Part shown: one piece after another, positions 28,006 to 38,289 of the stretch
Numbering within the stretch: position 1 is the stretch's first letter
Layout: each line of letters starts with the position of its first letter
Program-made: the position numbers and the translations under genes
Assembly: GCA_035556075.1 (NCBI GenBank)
Contig: DATMFQ010000030.1
Span: 1 to 64,000, forward strand
Direction of reading: 5' to 3'
DNA from: 73-13 sp035556075
GTDB lineage: Bacteria > Actinomycetota > Actinomycetes > Actinomycetales > Microbacteriaceae
Length of the DNA: 64,000 nucleotides
Notes under the pieces: model-generated
Told to the model about the DNA's origin: nothing
Databases searched by the model: none
Seen by the model: only the letters and a program-made list of their open reading frames with translations

Positions 28006-28137
28006 ATGAGCGACGAGGAGACCCCCGGGACCGAGCGACCGCGCAGCCGCTATGCCGGCCACCCCTGGTGGTGGTGGGCGCTCGCCGCGCTCTGCGCGAT
28101 CGGCATTATCGGCAGCCTCGTGTTCCTCTACATCTGA
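28006..28137 (+). CDS. Small single-pass membrane protein (43 aa)
   Basis: ATG 28006 to TGA 28137. An acidic then basic N-terminus (MSDEETPGTERPRSRYAG), a tryptophan cluster HPWWWWALAAL and one hydrophobic helix ending FLYI. Divergent from glyA, starting just upstream of its riboswitch. The coherent membrane pattern supports a real gene; function unknown. Confidence 0.6.
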   Translation: MSDEETPGTERPRSRYAGHPWWWWALAALCAIGIIGSLVFLYI

Positions 28138-28213
28138 TCCGCACCACGGAGCGATCCCCGCCGCGATACGTGGACGCGCGGCCTGAGCGATTCACCGAAT
28201 TCGGAGCGAAGAG

Positions 28214-28240
28214 TTAGCACTCTCCAATGCTGAGTGCTAA
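28214..28240 (+). promoter_or_regulatory. CIRCE operator (HrcA) upstream of hsp20
   Basis: TTAGCACTC, nine spacer bases, GAGTGCTAA: a perfect CIRCE element, the binding site of the heat-shock repressor HrcA. It lies 58 bases before the hsp20 start. Confidence 0.95.
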
Positions 28241-28251
28241 CATCGATCTTA

Positions 28252-28272
28252 CTTGAGCCACCTCGACTCAAG
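28252..28272 (+). promoter_or_regulatory. HAIR operator (HspR) upstream of hsp20
   Basis: CTTGAGC, seven bases, ACTCAAG matches the HAIR consensus CTTGAGT-N7-ACTCAAG at 13 of 14 arm positions. HAIR is the HspR repressor site. It begins 11 bases after CIRCE and ends 25 bases before the hsp20 ATG, so both repressors could act on one promoter. Confidence 0.88.
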
Positions 28273-28297
28273 TCCGATCTCGTGAAGGGAGCCCATC

Positions 28298-28732
28298 ATG
28301 GCAGTCGTCTTCGACCCGTTCCGCGAGCTGGACCGCGTCGCGGCACAGCTTCTCGACACCCGGCAGGGGCCACGGTTCATGCCGATCGACCTCTACCGCG
28401 ACGGTGACCACTACGTCCTGAGCGCCGACCTGCCCGGCATCGATCCGGGATCGATCGACGTCGACGTCGACGGACAGGTCCTCACCGTCCGCGCTGAGCG
28501 CACCGCCGCCACCGGCGAGGGGGTCAAGTGGCTCGCCCGCGAGCGCTCCGCCGGCACCTACCAGCGACAGTTCAACCTCGGCGACGGCATCGCCACCGAG
28601 CACATCAGCGCGCACTACGACAACGGCGTGCTGTCGGTCGTCATCCCCGTCTCGGAGCGTGCGAAGCCGCGCAAGGTCGAGGTCGGGGTCGGCACCGCAC
28701 CCGCATTGACCGCGGAAGTCTCGCCCGCCTGA
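28298..28732 (+). CDS. Hsp20-family small heat-shock protein
   Basis: ATP-independent holdase chaperone of 144 residues. The alpha-crystallin domain spans about residues 25-125: MPIDLYRDGDHYVLSADLPGID, SIDVDVDGQVLTVRAER and NGVLSVVIPVSERAKPRKVEV. GAAGGGAG lies before ATG 28298. It is monocistronic, with CIRCE and HAIR operators upstream and a strong terminator downstream, so it should be strongly heat-induced. Confidence 0.95.
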   Translation: MAVVFDPFRELDRVAAQLLDTRQGPRFMPIDLYRDGDHYVLSADLPGIDPGSIDVDVDGQVLTVRAERTAATGEGVKWLARERSAGTYQRQFNLGDGIATEHISAHYDNGVLSVVIPVSERAKPRKVEVGVGTAPALTAEVSPA

Positions 28733-28740
28733 CGAATGCG

Positions 28741-28770
28741 GTGATGGGCCCCGGCTCCGGGGCCCATCAC
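28741..28770 (+). terminator. Strong terminator hairpin after hsp20
   Basis: GTGATGGGCCCCGG and its exact complement separated by two bases give a near-perfect 14-bp palindrome 8 bases after the hsp20 stop, effectively a 13-bp stem with a tetraloop. No T-run follows. Confidence 0.8.
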
Positions 28771-28826
28771 CGACCCCCTCACCCGCCACCGCACGACGCA
28801 CCCCGACCCCGTGGGAGGATGGGCCG

Positions 28827-31037
<2,211 letters not shown>

Positions 31038-31058
31038 CGGACGGTTAGCCTGGACGAC

Positions 31059-31508
31059 ATGGCGTACCGGCTCGAGGAACTCTCCGCAGCGACCGCCGAC
31101 GCGGCGAACACGATGACGCTGCTCAGCGGGCAGGAGATCTTCGTGACGCCGCCGACCTACGCGATCGCGGATTCGTACGTCGACGAGGCCGCCTCGTGGC
31201 CGCGGGTCGTCGTCGACGGGGACGAGGTCGTGGGCTTCATCCGCGGGCACTTCGATGGCGAGAACCCGCAGGAAGAATTCCGCTCCGCCGTGTGGCGCGT
31301 CATGGTCGCGGGCGACCGGCAGGGCCGGGGCATCGGCACCTTCGCGGTCCGGGCACTCGCCGACGAGGCGAAGCTGCGCGGGCACGGCCGCATCACCGCG
31401 CTCTGGGAGCCGGGGGAGGCGGGGCCCGACGGGTTCTTCCGCAGCGTCGGCTTCGTCGTCGTGCGGCAGACGCAGTACGGCGAGAACTTCGGGGTGCTCG
31501 AGCTGTAG
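31059..31508 (+). CDS. GNAT-family N-acetyltransferase
   Basis: A 149-residue single GNAT domain with the acetyl-CoA pyrophosphate loop DRQGRGIGTFAVRAL and the C-terminal FFRSVGFVVV segment. Acceptor substrate cannot be inferred. It starts 21 bases after icd on the same strand and is probably co-transcribed. Confidence 0.85.
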   Translation: MAYRLEELSAATADAANTMTLLSGQEIFVTPPTYAIADSYVDEAASWPRVVVDGDEVVGFIRGHFDGENPQEEFRSAVWRVMVAGDRQGRGIGTFAVRALADEAKLRGHGRITALWEPGEAGPDGFFRSVGFVVVRQTQYGENFGVLEL

Positions 31509-31571
31509 CGGCGGGTCCCGGCAGCCTGGCGTGCCGGCTGCGGCGGAGTGCAGGAGCGGGCGGGCGCGGCG

Positions 31572-31943
31572 TCAGGGTGTCCAGCGCGCTCGGCGGATGT
31601 CGATGCGCACCTCACCGCGACGCTCGAGGAGCGGCGTGCCCTCCTCGCGATACCGCTCGAGCGCGGCCTCCCAGTAGTGCGGGAGGAGGTGGCCGTCCGC
31701 ATAGACCACTCGCCACCATGGCAGTCCGTCGGAGTGCGCCATGATCCGGCCGACCGCGCGCGGGGCGCGGGAGCCGAGGGCGGCGGCGAGCGAGCCGTAC
31801 GTCATGACGCGGCCCGGCGGGATGGCCGCCGCGAGCTCATGCACCGCCTCGACGAACTCCTCGTAGACCCAGGCTCGCTCCTCGATCCACGACGAGGGCT
31901 CGCGCGGGGTGCGCACCGCGCCGGAACCCGCCTCGTCGTCCAC
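31572..31943 (-). CDS. Alkyltransferase-like protein (ATL) of the MGMT family
   Basis: A 123-residue protein matching the DNA-binding half of O6-alkylguanine-DNA alkyltransferase: VHELAAAIPPGRVMTYGSLAAALGSRAPRAVGRIM. At the active site, normal PCHRV is PWWRVV, so the alkyl-accepting Cys is replaced by Trp as in ATL proteins. ATLs bind O6-alkylguanine and hand the lesion to nucleotide excision repair instead of reversing it. GTG 31943 is chosen to avoid the purH coding region upstream. Confidence 0.85.
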   Translation of the reverse strand: MDDEAGSGAVRTPREPSSWIEERAWVYEEFVEAVHELAAAIPPGRVMTYGSLAAALGSRAPRAVGRIMAHSDGLPWWRVVYADGHLLPHYWEAALERYREEGTPLLERRGEVRIDIRRARWTP

Positions 31944-31975
31944 GACTTCAGCGTACGGCGTACGAGGCCGCCGCC

Positions 31976-33625
31976 TCAGTGGAAGAAGTGCCGCTCCCCC
32001 GTGAAGTACATCGTCGCGCCGGCCGCCTGGACGGCCGCGATCGTCTCCGCGTCGCGGACCGAGCCACCCGGCTGCACGATCGCCCGGACCCCGGCCTCGA
32101 GGAGGATCTGCGGGCCGTCCTCGAAGGGGAAGAATGCGTCGCTGGCCGCGACCGACCCCCTCGCCCGATCTCCGGCGCGCGACACCGCCAGGCGGCAGCT
32201 GTCGACGCGGTTGACCTGGCCCATGCCGATGCCGACGCTCGCGCCGCTGGCGGCAAGCAGGATCCCGTTCGACTTCACCGCCCGGACCGAGCGCCACGCG
32301 AACTCGAGGTCCACAAGCATCGCCTCGTCCGCGGCCGGGCCGGCCACGAGTTGCCAGTTCGACGCCGGTGCGAAGTGCGCGTCGGGCTCCTGCGTGAGGA
32401 TGCCGCCGGAGATCCAGCGCAGCTCGACCTCGCCGCGCTGCGGGCGGCCCTGCCAGCCGGCGGGCAGCTCGAGGATCCGCAAGCCCTTGCGCTCCTGCAG
32501 TACCTCGAGCGCCGCCGGCTCGAAGCCCGGCGCCACGAGCACCTCGGTGAAGATCGGCGCGATCGACTCTGCGGTGGCGAGGTCGACGACGCGGTTCGCC
32601 GCGATGACGCCGCCGAATGCGGAGACCGGGTCACACTCGTGCGCGAGGTGGTGCGCCTCGGCGAGCGTGTCGGCAGTGGCGATACCGCAGGGGTTCGCAT
32701 GCTTGATGATCGCGATCGCGGGGCCCGCGTGGTCGGTGGCGGCGCGGAGTGCGGCGTCGGCGTCGACGTAGTTGTTGTACGACATCTCTTTGCCGCCGTG
32801 TTGGATCGCCTGCGCGAGACCGCGCCCGCCGGCCGCCGTGTACAGCGCCGCGCGCTGGTGGCTGTTCTCCCCGTAGCGCAGCGTCGCCTGCAGGTCGGCC
32901 GCAAGGTCGATCCGCTCGGCGAATGCGCTCGGCTCGTCGGTGGCCGCGCCCGCGCTGGTCGCCGACTCGCTCCCGTCGATCACCCAGTCCGGCCCGCCGA
33001 ACTGCTCGTCGAACCAGCCGGACACCGCGGCGTCGTACTCCGCCGTGTGGCGGAACGCCTCGCGGGCGAGCTCCTGCCGGAACGCGAGGTCGGTCCCACC
33101 CGAGCGCATCGCGGCCACGAGACGGGCGTACTGCGCGGGGCTTGTGACGACCGCCACATTCGCGTGATTCTTCGCGCTCGCACGCACCATCGCGGGGCCG
33201 CCGATGTCGATCTGCTCGATGACGGCGTCGCGCGGGGCGCCGGAGGCGACGGTCTCGACGAAGGGGTAGAGGTTGACGACGATGAGCTCGAAGGGCTTGA
33301 TGCCGAAGTGCTCGAGCTCGCGCTCGTGTCGCTCGAGGCGGAGGTCGGCGAGGAGGCCTGAGTGGACGTGCGGGTGCAGCGTGCGCACCCGACCGTCGAG
33401 GTGCTCGGGGAAGCCGGTGAGGTCGCCGATCTGCGTGACCGGCAAACCTGCGGCGGCGATCGCCGCGGAGGTACCACCGGTCGAGACGATCTCGACCCCG
33501 GCCTCGGTGAGCGCGCGGGCGAGCTCGACGAGCTCGGACTTGTCAGAGACGGCGAGCAGGGCACGGCGGATCGGGATGACATCCCGCTCACGGTATTCGG
33601 ACGGGTCGATGGCGGGACCGCTCAC
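31976..33625 (-). CDS. purH: AICAR formyltransferase / IMP cyclohydrolase
   Basis: Bifunctional last enzyme of purine synthesis, 549 residues. The N-terminal cyclohydrolase domain has LLAVSDKSELVELA and EIVSTGGTSAAI; the transformylase domain has YGENSHQRAALY, KEMSYNNYVDADAAL, IIKHANPCGIA, SFGG-like SAFGGVIAANR and ends MYFTGERHFFH. GTG 33625 overlaps the purN stop as GTGA. Its substrate ZMP (AICAR) is the signal sensed by the riboswitch on glyA. Confidence 0.97.
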   Translation of the reverse strand: MSGPAIDPSEYRERDVIPIRRALLAVSDKSELVELARALTEAGVEIVSTGGTSAAIAAAGLPVTQIGDLTGFPEHLDGRVRTLHPHVHSGLLADLRLERHERELEHFGIKPFELIVVNLYPFVETVASGAPRDAVIEQIDIGGPAMVRASAKNHANVAVVTSPAQYARLVAAMRSGGTDLAFRQELAREAFRHTAEYDAAVSGWFDEQFGGPDWVIDGSESATSAGAATDEPSAFAERIDLAADLQATLRYGENSHQRAALYTAAGGRGLAQAIQHGGKEMSYNNYVDADAALRAATDHAGPAIAIIKHANPCGIATADTLAEAHHLAHECDPVSAFGGVIAANRVVDLATAESIAPIFTEVLVAPGFEPAALEVLQERKGLRILELPAGWQGRPQRGEVELRWISGGILTQEPDAHFAPASNWQLVAGPAADEAMLVDLEFAWRSVRAVKSNGILLAASGASVGIGMGQVNRVDSCRLAVSRAGDRARGSVAASDAFFPFEDGPQILLEAGVRAIVQPGGSVRDAETIAAVQAAGATMYFTGERHFFH

Positions 33626-34227
33626 GGGTGCTCCTTCGGATGGGGTGGGGTGAGGACGAGGTCGCCGGTGGCGAGGTCGCGGACGACGGCGGCGAGCAGG
33701 CGCCGCTCGACGGGCTTGATGCGTTCGTGGAGGCTCGCCGCCGTGTCGCCGGGCAGGATCGGCACGCGCTCCTGCGCCAGGATCGGCCCCGTGTCGACGC
33801 CGCGGTCGACGACGATGACCGACGCGCCCGTCTCGGTGGCCCCGGCGGCGAGGGCGTCTCGCACGCCGTGCGCGCCGGGGAATTCGGGGAGGAATGCGGG
33901 GTGCGTGTTGAGCACGGCGGGAGCGAGCGCGTCGATGACGGTCGCAGGCAGCAGCCGCATGAATCCGCTCAGCACGACGAGGTCCGGCTCCCACGCCTGG
34001 AGCTGTCGGAGCAGCGCCTCGCCCCAGGCGTCCCGGTCGGCGTGCTCGCTCAGCGGGACGACGAAGGTGGGGATACCACGCCTGGTGGCGTGCGCGAGCC
34101 CGGTGGCGGGGAGGTCGGCGCCGACGGCGACGACCTCGGCGGGGTAGTCGGCGGCGTCGCACGCGTCGAGGAAGGCCGCGAGGTTCGACCCACCCCCCGA
34201 GATCAGGACGACGACGCGGAGCACCAC
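33622..34227 (-). CDS. purN: Phosphoribosylglycinamide formyltransferase
   Basis: Transfers formyl from 10-formyl-THF to GAR in purine synthesis; 201 residues. It has VLISGGGSNLAAFLDAC at the N-terminus, the catalytic Asn-His pair in VLNTHPAFLPEFPGAHG and the Asp in VDRGVDTGPILAQ. The start is one of two adjacent GTG codons at 34227 and the stop overlaps purH, forming a purN-purH operon with the DUF6350 gene 6 bases upstream. Confidence 0.96.
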   Translation of the reverse strand: MVLRVVVLISGGGSNLAAFLDACDAADYPAEVVAVGADLPATGLAHATRRGIPTFVVPLSEHADRDAWGEALLRQLQAWEPDLVVLSGFMRLLPATVIDALAPAVLNTHPAFLPEFPGAHGVRDALAAGATETGASVIVVDRGVDTGPILAQERVPILPGDTAASLHERIKPVERRLLAAVVRDLATGDLVLTPPHPKEHP

Positions 34228-34233
34228 CGCATT

Positions 34234-35490
34234 CTACCGGCCATCCCTATCCCCATAGTGACTCGCCCGGTACCGCATCGCGGGGAGCGATGCCGCGGCG
34301 AGGAGCCCCACCGTGATGGCGACGGCGAGCTCGATTCCCGCCCACAGGCCCACCGCGACGGGGTCGGGGCCGACCGCGACGAGTCGCCCGGGCCCGGCCG
34401 CCCCGGCCGAAGCCGCGGCGAGGAGCCCCAGGATGAGGCCCGCGAGGGCGCCGGAGGCGAGGCCGACGAGGACCGCCCACCAGTCGCGGAGCACGTGCCG
34501 CATGCGTGGATAGACGAGCATGCCCATCGTGAAGCCGACGGCGACCGGCAGCACGAGCACGAGCCACGCCGCGTCACCGGGGTCGGCGGGGAGCGCGCCG
34601 AGCACCGGGAGCGGCGGCAGCGGCCCGAGCGAGGTGCCGAACGGGCCGACGCTCGACCCCACCCCGAGCAGGAATCCCGGGCCGACGAGCCAGGAGAGGA
34701 CCCACATGACGACGTTCGGCAGGAGCGCGAGCTGCGCGGCCGTCAGCACGATGCCACCGAGCACCTCGGTGTGGAGCGACTCGTACAGCGCGATGATCTG
34801 GCCGAAACCGAACACCATCGCGAGCGCGGTGACGACCGCGGCGACGGCGATGAGCCCGAGTACGGAGCCGATGGCCGCACGCCACACCGCCGCCGCGCCC
34901 ACCCGGAGTCGCTCCGGCACGCGGTCGAGCAGCTGCCGCATGCGCTGCGCGTAGCGATCGCTGATGTCGGCGTAGCGCTGCGGGCGCAGCAGCACGCTGC
35001 CGATGCCGACGGCGAGCCCGATTGTGAAGACGAGGGCGGGCAGCGCGATCGCCTGCCCGAGTGACGCGCTCGCGGCTGGGTCCGCGGCCAGCAGCGCGAC
35101 CCCCGCGGCGCCGCTGGCGAAGGCGAGCACCTCGGCGACGGCGCCGACGATCGGGTGGCCGACCTCTGCGATCCGACGGCCCGCGCGCACCGCGAGGAGC
35201 GCCGTGAGGAGCGCGACGCCGAGCACCGCGATCGAGACGAGCACGGGGCGAGCGGACCCCGAGATGGCGAGGAGCTCGACGGTGGCCGGGTCGAGCTGGA
35301 AGGTGAGGTCGACGCCGTGCCCGAGCAGCCAGATGTCGGCGGCGGCCCGCCAGATGACGACCCAGTCGGGGCCGAAGCCCAGGTGGAGGGCCCACACGAG
35401 CGAGCCGAGCGCGAGCGGGATCGCGAGCCCGACGGCAAGCACGATGAGCGCCTCGAAGGCGCCAAACAGGACCGTGAGCCAGCGAGCCAC
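34234..35490 (-). CDS. DUF6350 multi-pass membrane protein
   Basis: A 418-residue protein with roughly ten hydrophobic helices. The recognisable core is LLPNVVMWVLSWLVGPGFLLG followed by GVGSSVGPFGTSLGPLPPLPVLGALP, which I associate with DUF6350 proteins encoded next to purN-purH in actinobacteria. Function unproven. It starts at 35490 directly against the previous gene's stop (35491) and ends 6 bases before purN, so it belongs to the purine operon. Confidence 0.85.
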   Translation of the reverse strand: MARWLTVLFGAFEALIVLAVGLAIPLALGSLVWALHLGFGPDWVVIWRAAADIWLLGHGVDLTFQLDPATVELLAISGSARPVLVSIAVLGVALLTALLAVRAGRRIAEVGHPIVGAVAEVLAFASGAAGVALLAADPAASASLGQAIALPALVFTIGLAVGIGSVLLRPQRYADISDRYAQRMRQLLDRVPERLRVGAAAVWRAAIGSVLGLIAVAAVVTALAMVFGFGQIIALYESLHTEVLGGIVLTAAQLALLPNVVMWVLSWLVGPGFLLGVGSSVGPFGTSLGPLPPLPVLGALPADPGDAAWLVLVLPVAVGFTMGMLVYPRMRHVLRDWWAVLVGLASGALAGLILGLLAAASAGAAGPGRLVAVGPDPVAVGLWAGIELAVAITVGLLAAASLPAMRYRASHYGDRDGR

Positions 35491-35991
35491 TCAGTGCGCC
35501 AGGAAGTTGAGGAGGATGACGATGACGCCGATCGTCGCGGTGCCGAGGGCGCCGCCGACGACGCGCAGCCACACGGGGTAGCCGCGCTGCGCGAAGGCCT
35601 CATAGCCGAGGAAGGCGAGCATGAGGACCGCGACGAGCATCGCCCAGTCCTCGGCGTCCCACGCGGCGATGCCGAGGACCGCGCAGACGATGAGCACGAT
35701 CGTCGGAGGGATCGCCGACAGGAGCATCCCGAGCGAGTTGGCGAACGCCCGACGCAGCGCATGCCGCAGATCGTGTCGGCCGTGCCCGGCGACCCACTCG
35801 GCGAAGACGTGCGCGGCGAAGAAGACGAGCAGCGTGGCGACCGAGATGACCGCGACGAGGGCGGTCGGTGTCTGGTCGTCCTCGTCCCCCACCTTCGCGG
35901 CAATGAGCGCCTGGTACAGGACGAGCCCGTACACGGCCGATGGGGTGCCGAGCGTCTCCCGGAGCCAGCGTCGCACGTGCACGGTCTCCAC
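35491..35991 (-). CDS. Membrane protein of unknown function
   Basis: A 166-residue protein with four hydrophobic helices (LVAVISVATLLVFFAAHVFAE, LLSAIPPTIVLIVCAVLGIA, AMLVAVLMLAFLGYEAFA, VVGGALGTATIGVIVILLNF) after a basic N-terminus. GTG 35991 is the assumed start; a nearer in-frame GTG at 35982 is also possible. First gene of the run into DUF6350-purN-purH; no family name is offered. Confidence 0.65.
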   Translation of the reverse strand: METVHVRRWLRETLGTPSAVYGLVLYQALIAAKVGDEDDQTPTALVAVISVATLLVFFAAHVFAEWVAGHGRHDLRHALRRAFANSLGMLLSAIPPTIVLIVCAVLGIAAWDAEDWAMLVAVLMLAFLGYEAFAQRGYPVWLRVVGGALGTATIGVIVILLNFLAH

Positions 35992-36040
35992 GCTACCCGT
36001 CAGCGGCGCGCACGGGCGTGAGGGCGCGGGTGGTGCCGGG

Positions 36041-36940
36041 TCAGCGCGCCGTGATGATCTCGCGCATGAGCTGCGCGGTCTCGGACGGCGTCTTGCCGAC
36101 CTTGACCCCGGCGGCCTCGAGCGCCTCCTGCTTCGCCTGGGCGGTGCCGGCGGAGCCAGAGACGATCGCGCCCGCGTGGCCCATCGTCTTGCCCTCCGGC
36201 GCGGTGAACCCGGCGACGTAGCCGACGACCGGCTTCGTGACGTACTCCTGGATGAATGCGGCGGCCCGCTCCTCCGCGTCGCCACCGATCTCGCCGATCA
36301 TGACGATCGCCTTCGTCTCGGGGTCGTCCTGGAAGGCGCGGAGCGCGTCGATGTGCGTCGTGCCGACGATGGGGTCGCCGCCGATGCCGATCGCGGTCGA
36401 GAAGCCGAGGTCCCGCAGCTCGTACATCATCTGGTAGGTGAGCGTGCCCGACTTCGACACGAGGCCGATCGGCCCCTTGCCGGTGATGTTCGCCGGGGTG
36501 ATGCCGACGAGCGATTCGCCGGGGGTGATGATGCCGGGGCAGTTCGGGCCGATGATCCGGGTCGTGCCCTTCGCGCGCGCATGCGCCCACGCCTCGGCGG
36601 TGTCCTGCACCGGGATGCCCTCGGTGATGACGACGAGGAGCGGGATCTCGGCATCGATCGCCTCGATCATGGCGTCCTTCGAAAAGGCCGGCGGGACGAA
36701 TGCGATGGACACGTCCGCGCCGGTCGCCGCCATGGCCTCGGCGACGGTCGCGAAGACGGGCAGCACGATCTCGGTGCCGTCCGCGGCCTCGTGGGTGACG
36801 GTCGAGCCGGCCTTGCGCGCGTTGACGCCACCGACCACATTCGTGCCGGCCTTGATCATGAGCGCGGTGTGCTTGGTGCCTTCGCCGCCCGTGATGCCCT
36901 GGACGATGACCTTGGAGTCCTTGTTGAGGTAGATCGACAT
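36041..36940 (-). CDS. sucD: Succinyl-CoA synthetase alpha subunit
   Basis: TCA-cycle substrate-level phosphorylation. The 299-residue protein has the CoA-binding GITGGEGTKHTALM loop, IGPNCPGIITPGE, SKSGTLTYQMMYEL and the phosphohistidine loop GKTMGHAGAIVSG. ATG 36940 gives the family-standard start MSIYLNKDSKVIVQG. It lies 31 bases after sucC. Confidence 0.97.
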   Translation of the reverse strand: MSIYLNKDSKVIVQGITGGEGTKHTALMIKAGTNVVGGVNARKAGSTVTHEAADGTEIVLPVFATVAEAMAATGADVSIAFVPPAFSKDAMIEAIDAEIPLLVVITEGIPVQDTAEAWAHARAKGTTRIIGPNCPGIITPGESLVGITPANITGKGPIGLVSKSGTLTYQMMYELRDLGFSTAIGIGGDPIVGTTHIDALRAFQDDPETKAIVMIGEIGGDAEERAAAFIQEYVTKPVVGYVAGFTAPEGKTMGHAGAIVSGSAGTAQAKQEALEAAGVKVGKTPSETAQLMREIITAR

Positions 36941-36971
36941 GCTGTGAGTCCTTGCAAGTGGTGCGGTCGGG

Positions 36972-38132
36972 TCAGGCGGCCAGCAGCGCGGCCTTGTCGG
37001 CGCCCTGGTCCATCGTCTCGGCGATGATGACGAGCGGGTGGTTCGCGGCCTTGAGGATCGCCTTGCCCTCGGCGACCTGGTTGCCGTCGAGACGGACGAC
37101 GATCGGCTTGCTCGCGGTGGGGCCGAGGATCTCGAGCGCCTTGACGATGCCGTTCGCGACGGCGACGCAGCTGGTGATGCCGCCAAAGACGTTGACGAAG
37201 ACGGCCTTGACCTGCTCATCGCCGAGGATGACGTCAAGGCCGGCGGCCATGACCTCGGCGTTCGCCCCGCCGCCGATGTCGAGGAAGTTCGCGGGCTTCA
37301 CGCCGCCGTGCTGCTCGCCCGCGTACGCGACGACGTCGAGGGTCGACATGACGAGCCCCGCGCCGTTGCCGATGACGCCGACCTCGCCGTCGAGCTTAAC
37401 GTAGTTGAGGTCGAGGGCCTTCGCCTTCGCCTCGAGCGGGTCCTCCGACTCGGCGTCGACGAGGTCCGCGTGCGCGGGCTGGCGGAACTCGGCGTTCTCG
37501 TCGAGGGAGACCTTGCCGTCGAGCGCGACGATCTCGCCGCTGCCGGTGAGCACGAGCGGGTTGACCTCGACGAGGGTGGCGTCCTCGCCGACGTAGACCT
37601 CGTAGAGCTTGACGAAGACGGGCGCGACCTTCTCGACGAGCTCCGCGGGGAAGCGCGCGGCGACCGCGATCTCGCGGGCCTTGTCGAGCGTGATGCCGGT
37701 CGCCGGGTCGACCTCGATGCGTGCGAGGGCGTCGGGTCGCTCCTCGGCGAGCTGCTCGATGTCCATGCCCCCCTCGACGCTGCACAGCGCGAGGTAGGAG
37801 CGGTTGGCCCGGTCGAGGAGCACGGAGAAGTAGTACTCCTCCTTGATGTCCGCGCCCGCGGCGACCATGACGCGCCGCACGGTGTGGCCCTTGATGTCGA
37901 GGCCGAGGATCGCCTCCGCCGCCGCATAGGCGTCGTCGGGGGTCTTCGCGACCTTGACGCCGCCCGCCTTGCCGCGGCCCCCGACCTTCACCTGCGCCTT
38001 GACGACGGTGACGCCGCCGAGCTGTTCCGCGGCCGCGCGGGCCTCGGCCGGAGTGTCGGCGATGATGCCCGCGAGCACGGGGACGCCGTGCTGCTCGAAG
38101 ATGTCGCGGGCCTGGTACTCGAAGAGATCCAC
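36972..38132 (-). CDS. sucC: Succinyl-CoA synthetase beta subunit (ADP-forming)
   Basis: Nucleotide-binding partner of SucD, 386 residues. Typical elements: DLFEYQARDIFEQHGVPV, KAQVKVGGRGKAGGVK in the ATP-grasp domain, LVEVNPLVLTGSGEIVALDGK and NFLDIGGGANAEV with VNVFGGITSC. GTG 38132 follows AAGGAAG. The gene pair is divergent from a CynX-like transporter; the 157-base gap should hold both promoters. Confidence 0.97.
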   Translation of the reverse strand: MDLFEYQARDIFEQHGVPVLAGIIADTPAEARAAAEQLGGVTVVKAQVKVGGRGKAGGVKVAKTPDDAYAAAEAILGLDIKGHTVRRVMVAAGADIKEEYYFSVLLDRANRSYLALCSVEGGMDIEQLAEERPDALARIEVDPATGITLDKAREIAVAARFPAELVEKVAPVFVKLYEVYVGEDATLVEVNPLVLTGSGEIVALDGKVSLDENAEFRQPAHADLVDAESEDPLEAKAKALDLNYVKLDGEVGVIGNGAGLVMSTLDVVAYAGEQHGGVKPANFLDIGGGANAEVMAAGLDVILGDEQVKAVFVNVFGGITSCVAVANGIVKALEILGPTASKPIVVRLDGNQVAEGKAILKAANHPLVIIAETMDQGADKAALLAA

Positions 38133-38289
38133 AGTCTTCCTTAGGAGGGAACGGGGTTGGGCCGCGTTACAGCCTACCCGCCCCGCGCCCGGTCCCCGCC
38201 GCCCCCGCTGCTTTCGGGTGCGTGTGGCACAGTGTCCGCCCGGTTTGACCGTGCCGAGCGCACCCGAAACCTGCGGGAGGATGGTGCGC

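Noticed and set aside
33622..34162. Upstream extension of purH to a 728-residue protein
   Set aside because: The extra N-terminus is Arg-rich shadow of purN; GTG 33625 with GTGA overlap is the natural start.
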